Positions 43,822 to 51,613 of a stretch of DNA of 64,000 nucleotides are shown in pieces; positions within the stretch are counted from its first letter, which is position 1; the number at the start of each line of letters is the position of its first letter. The DNA is from Clostridia bacterium (GTDB taxonomy: Bacteria > Bacillota > Clostridia > Oscillospirales > CAG-272): contig JAGBFG010000025.1 in assembly GCA_017936565.1 (NCBI GenBank), forward strand, positions 1 to 64,000. Direction: 5' to 3'. The notes under the pieces are model-generated. The model worked only from the letters and a program-made list of their open reading frames with translations, was not told the origin of the DNA and made no database searches. Position numbers and translations under genes: made by a program.

Positions 43822-45273
43822 ATGGACAGAAATATTGTGACTCGCTTTGCACCCAGTCCTACGGGATATATGCACATCGGCAACCTGCGTACCGCGCTTT
43901 ACTCCTTTTTAATTGCCAAGCACCAAGACGGCTGCTTCATTTTGCGCATTGAGGACACGGACCGGGAAAGGCTGGTCGAGGGCGCTGAGGACGTGATAAA
44001 ATCCACCTTAGCCACCACAAAATTAACCTATGACGAAGGTCCTGACGTTGGCGGCGAGCACGGTCCCTACGTGCAAAGTCAACGCAAGGAAATCTATATG
44101 GAATACGCCAAAAAGCTGGTAGAAAGCGGGCACGCCTACTACTGCTTCTGCACCAAGGAGCGCTTGGAGCAGCTGCACGAGGAAGACGCAACGGGCGGGT
44201 ATGACCGCCATTGCCGCAATTTATCCAAGGAAGAGGTTGCGGAAAATCTGGCAAAGGGACTTCCCTTTGTTATCCGTCAAAAAATGCCCTTAGAGGGGCG
44301 CACGACCTATACCGACGCGGTTTTTGGTGAAATCGGCTGTGACAACGTTGAGCTGCAAGACCAAATCCTGATGAAGGCGGACGGATATCCCACCTATAAC
44401 TTCTGCCACGTGATCGATGACTATTTGATGGGTGTTACCCACGTTGTGCGCGGCAGCGAATACCTCACAAGCACCCCCAAATACGCCCTTCTTTACGATT
44501 CCTTCGGCTGGCCCCGTCCTATATACGTTCACCTCCCTCTTTTGATGGGAAAGAACGCTGACGGCAGCGTTTCCAAGCTTTCCAAGCGGCACGGCGCTGT
44601 GTCCTTCCAGGATTTAGTGGCAGACGGCTATCTGCCCGAGGCTATTATCAACTATATCGCGCTTTTGGGCTGGTGCCCCAAGGGTGAGGACGCGACAACG
44701 GAATTTTTCTCCTTAGAGGACTTGAAGAAGGTCTTTACCATCGAGGCGATTAACAAATCCCCCGCTGTTTTTGACTTTGACAAGCTTTTATGGTTCAACG
44801 GCGAATATATCAAAAAAATGGATAAGGACACCTATCTTTCCTTGGCAAAGGAATTTGTTAACTTTTCCGTTCCCTCTTCCATTCAGTTAGACAAGCTGCT
44901 GCTTTTGTTGCAGGGGCGCATCGGTAAGCTTTCCGAAATTGCCGAAAAGGCAGCCTTTTTCCTTGCTCTTCCCGACTATGACAAGAGCCTTTTTGAAAAC
45001 AAAAAGAACAAGGTCACCCCTGACCTTGCGCTTGCCGTTTTGCAGGAAGCCCTTCCCTTGCTTGAACAGCTGACCGTCTTTGACAACGACTCTATTTATA
45101 ACGCGCTTTTACAGATTGCCGAGAAGCTCTCTTGCAAATCGGGCGCTGTTATGTGGAGTCTGCGCATCGCGGTTTCCGGTCTTGCGGTAACGCCGGGCGG
45201 CGCTACTGAAATTATGGAAGTCATCGGCAAGGAAGAAACCCTTCGCCGTATCGGTGTGGCATTAGCAAAATAA
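43822..45273 (+). CDS. gltX: glutamate–tRNA ligase
   Basis: GltX charges tRNA-Glu, and tRNA-Gln in organisms relying on amidotransferase. The 483-residue class I synthetase has the HIGH box in PSPTGYMHIGNLRTA (9-23) and KMSKS as KLSKRHG (about 251). Length and domain order match bacterial GluRS. GAAAGG precedes the ATG. It is the first gene of a plus-strand operon that continues through rpiR, the BaiN-like gene, cmk and ispH-rpsA. Confidence 0.97.
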   Translation: MDRNIVTRFAPSPTGYMHIGNLRTALYSFLIAKHQDGCFILRIEDTDRERLVEGAEDVIKSTLATTKLTYDEGPDVGGEHGPYVQSQRKEIYMEYAKKLVESGHAYYCFCTKERLEQLHEEDATGGYDRHCRNLSKEEVAENLAKGLPFVIRQKMPLEGRTTYTDAVFGEIGCDNVELQDQILMKADGYPTYNFCHVIDDYLMGVTHVVRGSEYLTSTPKYALLYDSFGWPRPIYVHLPLLMGKNADGSVSKLSKRHGAVSFQDLVADGYLPEAIINYIALLGWCPKGEDATTEFFSLEDLKKVFTIEAINKSPAVFDFDKLLWFNGEYIKKMDKDTYLSLAKEFVNFSVPSSIQLDKLLLLLQGRIGKLSEIAEKAAFFLALPDYDKSLFENKKNKVTPDLALAVLQEALPLLEQLTVFDNDSIYNALLQIAEKLSCKSGAVMWSLRIAVSGLAVTPGGATEIMEVIGKEETLRRIGVALAK

Positions 45274-45299
45274 CTTTTCGTACGAAAGGCAACAAACGG

Positions 45300-46163
45300 A
45301 TGGAAACGAAAAAAAGTATCGCGACATTGATTTCCGAAAAGATGTCCGCTTTTTCCAAGAGTCAAAAAAGAATAGCATCCGTCATTCTGGAAAACTACGA
45401 CAAGGCCGCCTATATGACCGCGGCAAGGCTCGGGGAGCTTTGTGACGTTTCCGAATCTACCGTTGTGCGCTTTGCCATTGAGCTTGGCTATGACGGCTAT
45501 CCCGAAATGCAGCACGCCGTCCAAGAGCTTGTGCGTACCAAGCTGACCCCCAAGCAACGCATAGAAATTACCGACATGCGCATTGGAAACGGCAATTTGC
45601 TTGACGCGATATTAAATGCCGACAGAGAGCGCATAAAATTCACCTTGGAGCATACGGACAGAAACGCCTTTGAGCAGGCAGTGGACACCTTGCTTGCCGC
45701 CAAGAATATTTATATTTTCGGCGCGCGCTCCTCTTCCTCGTTGGCAACCTTTTTGAATTTTAATTTGGAGCTTATTTTCGACAACGTGAAATCCATTCGC
45801 TCCTCTTCTTCCAGCGAGGTTTTTGAGCAAATTCTGCCCATTGAAAAGGGGGACGTTCTCTTTGCCATTTCCTTTCCTCGCTATTCCAAAAAAATCATCA
45901 ACGCCGTAACCTATGCCAAGGAAGAGGGGGCAAGCGTCATTGCCCTGACCGACTCGCCGCTATCTCCCTTGTGTGAGCATGCGGACTGCGTTTTGACCGC
46001 ACAGAGCGATATGGCGTCCTTTGTGGACTCCTTGGTCGCACCCATGAGCATTCTGAACGCCATTTTGGTCGCCATAGCGCAACGGCGGCGGTCAGATATT
46101 ATCACTCGTTTTGACAAATTGGAGCGTCTTTGGGATGAATTCGATGTCTACGAAAAGCACTAA
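45300..46163 (+). CDS. MurR/RpiR-family transcriptional regulator
   Basis: A 287-residue regulator with an N-terminal RpiR helix-turn-helix (MTAARLGELCDVSESTVVRF) and a C-terminal SIS sugar-phosphate-binding domain (about 125-270; IYIFGARSSSSLATFL). Such proteins usually control sugar or amino-sugar catabolism with a phosphosugar effector. Its place between gltX and housekeeping genes does not reveal the target. The locus at 151-13227 or the ROK kinase are possible targets, which is inference only. Confidence 0.93.
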   Translation: METKKSIATLISEKMSAFSKSQKRIASVILENYDKAAYMTAARLGELCDVSESTVVRFAIELGYDGYPEMQHAVQELVRTKLTPKQRIEITDMRIGNGNLLDAILNADRERIKFTLEHTDRNAFEQAVDTLLAAKNIYIFGARSSSSLATFLNFNLELIFDNVKSIRSSSSSEVFEQILPIEKGDVLFAISFPRYSKKIINAVTYAKEEGASVIALTDSPLSPLCEHADCVLTAQSDMASFVDSLVAPMSILNAILVAIAQRRRSDIITRFDKLERLWDEFDVYEKH

Positions 46164-47385
46164 ACAAATCGCCGTCATAGGCGCGGGGGCGGCAGGTATG
46201 GTAGCGGCAGGGGCGGCGCTTCAAAGCGGCGCTTCCGTCACTGTTTTTGAGCATAAGGACAGACCCTTGAAAAAGCTGCGCATTACGGGAAAGGGACGGT
46301 GTAACCTGACAAACGACTGCACGGTTCCCGAGTTTTTGAACAACGTCATTGCCAACCCCCGTTTTTTGTATACTGCCCTTTCTCATCTTTCTCCCGAGGA
46401 TACGAAGGCTCTTTTTGAGGGCTTGGGCGTTCCCTTAAAGACAGAGAGAGGCAACCGCGTTTTTCCCTTATCGGACAAGGCGGCGGACATAGCAGAGGCT
46501 CTTATGCGCTATGCAAAGGGCGCTTTCCTTTGCTATGAAAGGGTGCAAGGTGTTTTAGTGGAAGAGGGACGCGTGCTTGGCGTTCTTACCTCTCAAAAAC
46601 GCCTTTTTGATGCCGTTATTTTAGCCACAGGTGGTCTTTCTTACCCATTGACAGGCTCTGATGGCTCGGGGCTTGCTATGGCAAGAGCGCTCGGTCACAC
46701 CATTGTGCCGCCCGTTCCTTCCTTGGTGCCGATCACCTCTTCGGACGGCTCTTGCCCCGCTATGCAGGGGCTATCCCTTAAAAACGTGGGCTTGCGCATT
46801 GTAAACAAGGAAACCAGAAAGGTCTTGTATCAGGACTTCGGGGAAATGATGTTTACCCATTTTGGCTTGACGGGACCTATGATACTCTCCGCCTCTGCTC
46901 ATTTAAGAGGAATGGACCTTTCCGCGCTTGAAGCCTTGATCGATATGAAACCCGCGCTCGATGAAAAGACACTTGACCGCCGACTTCTTTCCGATTTTGA
47001 AAGGTTTTGCAACCGCAATTTCTCTCACGCGCTTTCTGACCTTTTGCCCACAAAAATGATTCCTGTTATGATAGAAAGGGTCAATATCGCGCCTGACAAA
47101 AAGGTGAACCTCATTACAAAGGAAGAGCGAAAGCGACTTTTAGATACGATAAAGGCATTTCCTGTCAGCCTTGCGGGTTTTCGCCCGATATCCGAGGCAA
47201 TCGTCACCTCAGGGGGTGTTTGCACGAAGGAAATCAACCCAAAAACGATGGCTTCCCGCCTTGTTGAAGGCTTGTATTTCGCGGGGGAAATGATTGACGT
47301 TGACGCTTATACGGGCGGCTTTAATTTGCAAATCGCGTTTTCCACAGGGCATTTAGCCGGAACCTCGGCTGCTTTGGCTGAATGA
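46144..47385 (+). CDS. HI0933/BaiN-type NAD(P)/FAD-dependent oxidoreductase
   Basis: A 413-residue flavoprotein with the dinucleotide motif AVIGAGAAGMVAAGAAL, the family motif ITGKGRCNLTND and the C-terminal FAD-binding EMIDVDAYTGGFNLQIAFST. The family includes BaiN of bile-acid dehydroxylating clostridia, but many members sit in housekeeping operons and their reaction is unknown. I start at ATG 46144 (GGGATG 6-11 bases upstream), overlapping the rpiR end by 20 bases; ATG 46135 is an alternative. Confidence 0.88.
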   Translation: MSTKSTKQIAVIGAGAAGMVAAGAALQSGASVTVFEHKDRPLKKLRITGKGRCNLTNDCTVPEFLNNVIANPRFLYTALSHLSPEDTKALFEGLGVPLKTERGNRVFPLSDKAADIAEALMRYAKGAFLCYERVQGVLVEEGRVLGVLTSQKRLFDAVILATGGLSYPLTGSDGSGLAMARALGHTIVPPVPSLVPITSSDGSCPAMQGLSLKNVGLRIVNKETRKVLYQDFGEMMFTHFGLTGPMILSASAHLRGMDLSALEALIDMKPALDEKTLDRRLLSDFERFCNRNFSHALSDLLPTKMIPVMIERVNIAPDKKVNLITKEERKRLLDTIKAFPVSLAGFRPISEAIVTSGGVCTKEINPKTMASRLVEGLYFAGEMIDVDAYTGGFNLQIAFSTGHLAGTSAALAE

Positions 47386-47428
47386 ATATACACTTGCTTG
47401 CCGCATAAGCGGCGGAACGGAGACTTTT

Positions 47429-48100
47429 ATGATTTATAAAATTGCACTTGACGGACCAAGCGGCGCAGGTAAAAGCACCCTCGCCAAAAACATTGCATCG
47501 GCGCTGAATATTGTTTATGTTGACACGGGCGCACTGTACCGCTCTGTTGGGCTTTATATGCAGAAAAACAGTATTCTGCCCGAAAATACGCAAGGGGTGA
47601 TTGCTGCCTTGCCCAAGGTCAAGCTGCAAATGAAATTTTTGGATGGGACCCAGCATATATATCTTTGCGGCGAGGACGTGAAGGACAGCATTCGCACCCC
47701 CGAGATTTCCATGTATGCTTCCAAGGTTTCCGCCATTCCCGAGGTGCGCACATTTCTCTTAAACACCCAAAGGGATATTGCCAAAACAACCAGCGTCATT
47801 ATGGACGGCAGAGATATCGGCACGGTTATTTTTCCTGATGCCGATGTCAAAATTTTTCTGACCGCTTCCTTAGAGGCGCGGGCGCGCCGTCGCACAGAAG
47901 AATTGGCGCAAAAGGGGATTAACGAGCCCTATGAAAAGGTTTTGGCTGAAATGAAGGAAAGAGACAGCAATGACAGCACCCGAAAGGTCGCTCCCGCTGT
48001 TGCCGCCAAGGACGCTATTTTACTTGACAATTCTGATTTTTCCTTGGAGCAAACCTTCCAAGCGGCGCTCTCCATCATCAAGAGCCGCCTTGCCCTTTAA
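47429..48100 (+). CDS. cmk: cytidylate kinase
   Basis: Cmk phosphorylates CMP and dCMP. The 223-residue protein has the P-loop GPSGAGKST (9-17), the CMP-binding VDTGALYRSVG and MDGRDIGTVIFPDA, and the lid RARRRTEEL. It lies 34 bases before ispH-rpsA; cmk next to ispH and rpsA is a recurrent clostridial arrangement. Confidence 0.97.
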   Translation: MIYKIALDGPSGAGKSTLAKNIASALNIVYVDTGALYRSVGLYMQKNSILPENTQGVIAALPKVKLQMKFLDGTQHIYLCGEDVKDSIRTPEISMYASKVSAIPEVRTFLLNTQRDIAKTTSVIMDGRDIGTVIFPDADVKIFLTASLEARARRRTEELAQKGINEPYEKVLAEMKERDSNDSTRKVAPAVAAKDAILLDNSDFSLEQTFQAALSIIKSRLAL

Positions 48101-48134
48101 CCGTTTATATCCATAAGAAAAGGAAAGGAATGAT

Positions 48135-50216
48135 ATGCGACAAGTAACCGTTGCCGCTCACGCCGGCTTTTGCTTCGGTGTGAAAAGAGCCACCCAATGC
48201 GTTGAGGATTTAATCAACACCTGTCGGGAAAATGCCGCAATCTACACCATCGGTCAGTTAATACACAACAAAACGTATACCGAGTATTTGGAGCAAAACG
48301 GCGTTTTTGCCATTTCTCTTCAAGAAACCGAAGAGGCTGTTTTACGCGCCAAGGAAAAGGACACACCTATTATCTTCGTTATACGGGCGCACGGCATTCC
48401 CAAAGAGGACGAGGCGGCGCTTTACGCCTTAAAGCAAACGTATGACAAGGTGGACATTTTAGATATGACCTGTCCCTTTGTAAAGAAAATTCATCACATT
48501 GCGGAAAAAGAAACAAATGAGAGCACCTGCTTTATTTTGCTTGGCTCTCCCTCGCATCCCGAGGTAAAAGGAATTATGAGCTACACCCGTGGCGAAAAGT
48601 ATGCTTTTCCCACGGCAGAGGAAGCAAATGCCCTTCTTTCCATTCAGCAAAATAACGAAAAAGAAGTCATTTTAGCGGCGCAAACTACGCAAAATATCCA
48701 AGAATGGAAAAAGACGCAAAAATTTATCAAAAAACTATGTACAAATCCGAAAATTTTTGATACAATATGTGATGTTACAGAAAAGCGCCAAAGCGAAGCG
48801 GAGAATTTATCCTTGTCCTGTGACGCTATGGTCGTGGTCGGGGGAGCAGACAGTTCCAACACGCGTAAGCTTTACGACATTTGTAAAGCCAACTGTCCTT
48901 GCACCGTTATGGTTGAATCGGCTTGTGATTTGCCCAAGGATTTTCCCCCAAAGCATTCTACTCATGTCGGAATAGCTGCCGGTGCTTCCACACCGCACAG
49001 CATAATTATGGAGGTATATAAAGTCATGTCCGAAAATTTTGAACAACTGTTGGAAGAATCACTCAAAACTTTACATACAGGAGAAACCGTCACCGGTATT
49101 GTTACGGAAATTGGCAAAACCGAAGTCTACCTTGACCTCGGCGCAAAAGTAACCGGCATTATCGCCTACGACCAAATCACCGACGAAGCAAACGTTGACT
49201 TAAACACCCTGTTCAAAGTTGGTGACGAGGTAAGAGCATTCGTCATTCGTGTTGAGGATGGCAAGGGTATCGCTACCCTGTCCAAGAAAAGAGTCGACAA
49301 CGACGCTTCTTGGGAAAAAATCGTTGCTCTTTCCGAAAGCGGCGAGGCCGTTGAAGGAAAAATCGTGGATGCTATCAAGGGCGGTCTTTTGATTGCCGTT
49401 GAGGGTACTCGCGCATTTATTCCCGCATCTCAATCTGATTTGGAAAAGGGCGCTGATCTGACTACCTTGGTCGGCACCACCCAAAAGGTTCGCATCATTG
49501 AGATTGACAAGCAGAAAAAGCGTGCTGTTGCTTCTATCCGCGCTATCAAGCGTGAGGAGCGCAAGGCAAAAGAGGCTGAAATCCGCGCAACTCTTGAAGT
49601 AGGTCAGCACTTCACCGGTACTGTTAAGACCTTGGTTAACTACGGCGCTTTCGTTGATATCGGGGGCGTTGACGGTATGGTGCACAACACCGAGCTTTCC
49701 TGGAAGAAGATTAAGCATCCCTCCCAGGTTGTTTCCGTCGGTCAGCAGATTGAGGTCTTCATCAAGGAGTTAAGCGAAGACAAAACCCGCATTTCCCTTG
49801 GATACAAGACGCAGGAAATGGACGATTTCTATCAGTTCACCAAGGTTCATTCCGTTGGCGAGGTTATGGAAGCCAAGATTGTCAGCCTTACTCCCTTCGG
49901 CGCTTTTGCCGAGGTTGCTCCCGGGGTGGACGGTTTGATTCACATTTCCAAGATTTCCTTGGATAAAATCAACTCTCCCGAAGAGGTTCTTTCTGTCGGT
50001 CAGGTCGTTACCGTTAAAATCACAGCTATTGACGAAGAAAACAGAAGACTCTCCCTTTCCATCCGCGCTCTGTTGGAAGAGGCGCGCCGTGAGGAAGAAA
50101 GAGCCGCCTACGAGCAGGAAAAGGCAGAAAGACTTGCCGAAAGAAAGGCAGCCGAGGAAGAAGAGGCAGCTCTTCGCGCCGAGATGGCTCCTTACATCGT
50201 TAAGACCATTAACTGA
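48135..50216 (+). CDS. ispH: IspH fused to ribosomal protein S1
   Basis: A 693-residue bifunctional fusion known in Clostridia. Residues 1 to about 285 are HMBPP reductase (last MEP step) with [4Fe-4S] ligands at Cys13 (AGFCFGV), Cys113 (DMTCPFV) and Cys212 (TICDVTEK). Residues about 298-660 carry four S1 RNA-binding repeats (for example TVKTLVNYGAFVDIGGVDGM and SLTPFGAFAEVAPGVDGLI), and the C-terminus is Glu/Ala-rich. An internal GGAGG (49010-49014) with in-frame ATG 49026 at the domain boundary could also yield free S1. Final gene of the gltX operon. Confidence 0.96.
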   Translation: MRQVTVAAHAGFCFGVKRATQCVEDLINTCRENAAIYTIGQLIHNKTYTEYLEQNGVFAISLQETEEAVLRAKEKDTPIIFVIRAHGIPKEDEAALYALKQTYDKVDILDMTCPFVKKIHHIAEKETNESTCFILLGSPSHPEVKGIMSYTRGEKYAFPTAEEANALLSIQQNNEKEVILAAQTTQNIQEWKKTQKFIKKLCTNPKIFDTICDVTEKRQSEAENLSLSCDAMVVVGGADSSNTRKLYDICKANCPCTVMVESACDLPKDFPPKHSTHVGIAAGASTPHSIIMEVYKVMSENFEQLLEESLKTLHTGETVTGIVTEIGKTEVYLDLGAKVTGIIAYDQITDEANVDLNTLFKVGDEVRAFVIRVEDGKGIATLSKKRVDNDASWEKIVALSESGEAVEGKIVDAIKGGLLIAVEGTRAFIPASQSDLEKGADLTTLVGTTQKVRIIEIDKQKKRAVASIRAIKREERKAKEAEIRATLEVGQHFTGTVKTLVNYGAFVDIGGVDGMVHNTELSWKKIKHPSQVVSVGQQIEVFIKELSEDKTRISLGYKTQEMDDFYQFTKVHSVGEVMEAKIVSLTPFGAFAEVAPGVDGLIHISKISLDKINSPEEVLSVGQVVTVKITAIDEENRRLSLSIRALLEEARREEERAAYEQEKAERLAERKAAEEEEAALRAEMAPYIVKTIN
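49010..49028 (+). promoter_or_regulatory. internal ribosome binding site candidate at the IspH/S1 boundary
   Basis: GGAGG (49010-49014), 11 bases, then ATG (49026-49028) in the fusion reading frame at codon 298, exactly where the S1 part begins (MSENFEQLLEESLKTL). This resembles a genuine gene start that has been absorbed into the fusion. If used, it would make a 396-residue S1 protein. Confidence 0.4.
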
Positions 50217-50230
50217 TTTTTCATCATAAA

Positions 50231-50260
50231 AAAGCAAACGCCGAAGCGTTTGCTTTTTTT
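50231..50260 (+). terminator. bidirectional Rho-independent terminator
   Basis: GCAAACGC (50234-50241) pairs with GCGTTTGC (50246-50253) around a CGAA loop, extended by A/T pairs, with a T run after it and an A run before it. It serves the gltX operon and the convergent small gene at 50267. Confidence 0.93.
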
Positions 50261-50266
50261 CTTTTT

Positions 50267-50542
50267 TTATTCGGGCTTTCGCAAGCCCTTCTCTTCGAGC
50301 ATTTTCTGCTCAATATAGCGAACTGCTCTTTCAATAGACCAACCGTCGTTTACTACGTAGCTTGTAGCGCGGTTACCTATGCTCTGCGCTTCCTTTTGGG
50401 TAAATACGTCATCAATCTCGCAGGACTGACTGTACGTGCCCTCAGGAAAGGGCTCTGTCCGACAAATCAGGGAGCAGGAATTATATCCCACGCGGCTGTT
50501 ATCCATAAAGGTGCTGCCACCGTCCGCAAAATAAATTTTCAT
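50267..50542 (-). CDS. small protein of unknown function
   Basis: A 91-residue soluble protein with two Cys residues (SCSLIC), a mixed N-terminal half (KIYFADGGSTFMDNSRVGYN) and a C-terminal helix (IERAVRYIEQKMLEEKG). No family is recognised. AAAGGATGG precedes ATG 50542. It lies after the aldolase terminator and before the shared terminator, so it may have its own promoter, which I could not locate. Confidence 0.65.
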   Translation of the reverse strand: MKIYFADGGSTFMDNSRVGYNSCSLICRTEPFPEGTYSQSCEIDDVFTQKEAQSIGNRATSYVVNDGWSIERAVRYIEQKMLEEKGLRKPE

Positions 50543-50594
50543 ATATAATCCATCCTTTCTATGTGAAATGCCTTTTGGGTGCTTTTCGCCTTGT

Positions 50595-50631
50595 AAAAAA
50601 GCAACGTGCTCTCCCGAAGAAGAACACGTTG
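50595..50631 (-). terminator. Rho-independent terminator of the aldolase gene
   Basis: On the minus strand CAACGTGTTCTTC and GGAGAGCACGTTG form a long stem capped by a TTCG tetraloop and followed by CTTTTTT. It lies 12 bases past the aldolase stop. Confidence 0.93.
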
Positions 50632-50643
50632 TAGAGTCTATAA

Positions 50644-51507
50644 TCAAGCCTTACCAACAGAGCCGAAGAGCTCCATCTTTTCCTTGACTGTTTCCTTGAT
50701 AGCGGCAACGCCGGGCGCGAGAAGCTTTCTGGGATCAAAGCCCTTGCCCTCTAAATCCTTGCCTGCTTCCACATACTTACGGGTAGCGGCAGCGAATGCC
50801 AGTTGGCACTCGGTATTTACGTTGATTTTAGAAACGCCAAGAGCGATAGCCTTCTGAATCATCTCGGCGGGAATACCCGTACCACCGTGAAGCACTAAGG
50901 GCATTGCGCCAACCTTCTTGGAAATTTCTTCCAAAACGTCGAAGCGAAGACCGGGTCAATTAGCAGGATATTTACCGTGAATGTTACCGATACCCGCAGC
51001 GAGCATGGTAACGCCAAGATCTGCAATCATTTTGCATTCGTTGGGGTCGGCGCATTCGCCCATACCTACAACGCCGTCCTCTTCGCCGCCGATAGAGCCA
51101 ACCTCAGCTTCCAAGGAAAGACCGAGTTTTTCACAGGTCGCAACAAGCTCGGTTGTTTTTTCAATATTTTCTTCAATGGGATAATGAGAGCCGTCGAACA
51201 TAACCGAGGAGAAGCCTGCGGCAATGCAAGCCTTCGCGCCCTCGTAAGAGCCGTGGTCCAAATGCAGGGCGACAGGAACGGTGATACCCAGCTCATCAAT
51301 CATACCCTTGACCATTCCAACAACGGTGGTGTAACCGCACATATATTTTCCAGCCCCCTCGGAAACACCGAGAATGACGGGAGATTTCAATTCCTCAGCG
51401 GTTTGCAGAATTGCCTTTGTCCATTCCAAATTGTTGATGTTGAACTGACCGACAGCGTAATGACCTTCCTTGGCCTTTTGGAGCATTTCTTTTGCGGAAA
51501 CTAACAT
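50644..51507 (-). pseudogene. fba: class II fructose-bisphosphate aldolase, interrupted by an in-frame TGA
   Basis: The enzyme cleaves fructose-1,6-bisphosphate in glycolysis using zinc. The 287-codon frame has QFNINNLEWTKAIL, the metal motif HLDHG, FDGSHYPIEEN, EAEVGSIGGEEDG, and after the break PLVLHGGTGIPAEMI and INVNTECQLAF. A TGA at 50956-50958 interrupts GNIHGKYPAN and PGLRFDVLEEI, where relatives read PANWxGL, so Trp TGG became TGA with no frameshift. ATG 51507 has AGAGAGGAT upstream. TGA ends at least 16 other genes in this window, so it is not a normal sense codon here. Sequence error, true mutation or readthrough remain open. Confidence 0.92.
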
Positions 51508-51543
51508 AATTTTATCCTCTCTGTTTTTCTTTTTTACACAAAT

Positions 51544-51572
51544 ATTATATACCAAAAATTTGAAAAAGGCAA
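51544..51572 (-). promoter_or_regulatory. SigA promoter of the aldolase gene
   Basis: The minus strand reads TTGCCT (51567-51572), 17 bases, then perfect TATAAT (51544-51549), with a leader of about 30 bases. With the terminator at 50595-50631 this makes the aldolase gene monocistronic. Confidence 0.82.
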
Positions 51573-51613
51573 TAGTTTTTTAGGAAAAAGACGTTTTTCA
51601 TGCCGAAAAATGT

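Noticed and set aside
50644-50934. Separate 96-residue gene starting MEEISKKVG
   Set aside because: It is the C-terminal third of the aldolase after the in-frame TGA, not an independent gene.
19998-50958. Reassignment of TGA to Trp as the explanation of the broken genes
   Set aside because: TGA terminates at least 16 other genes in the window at the expected protein ends, and the other broken gene has TAG.
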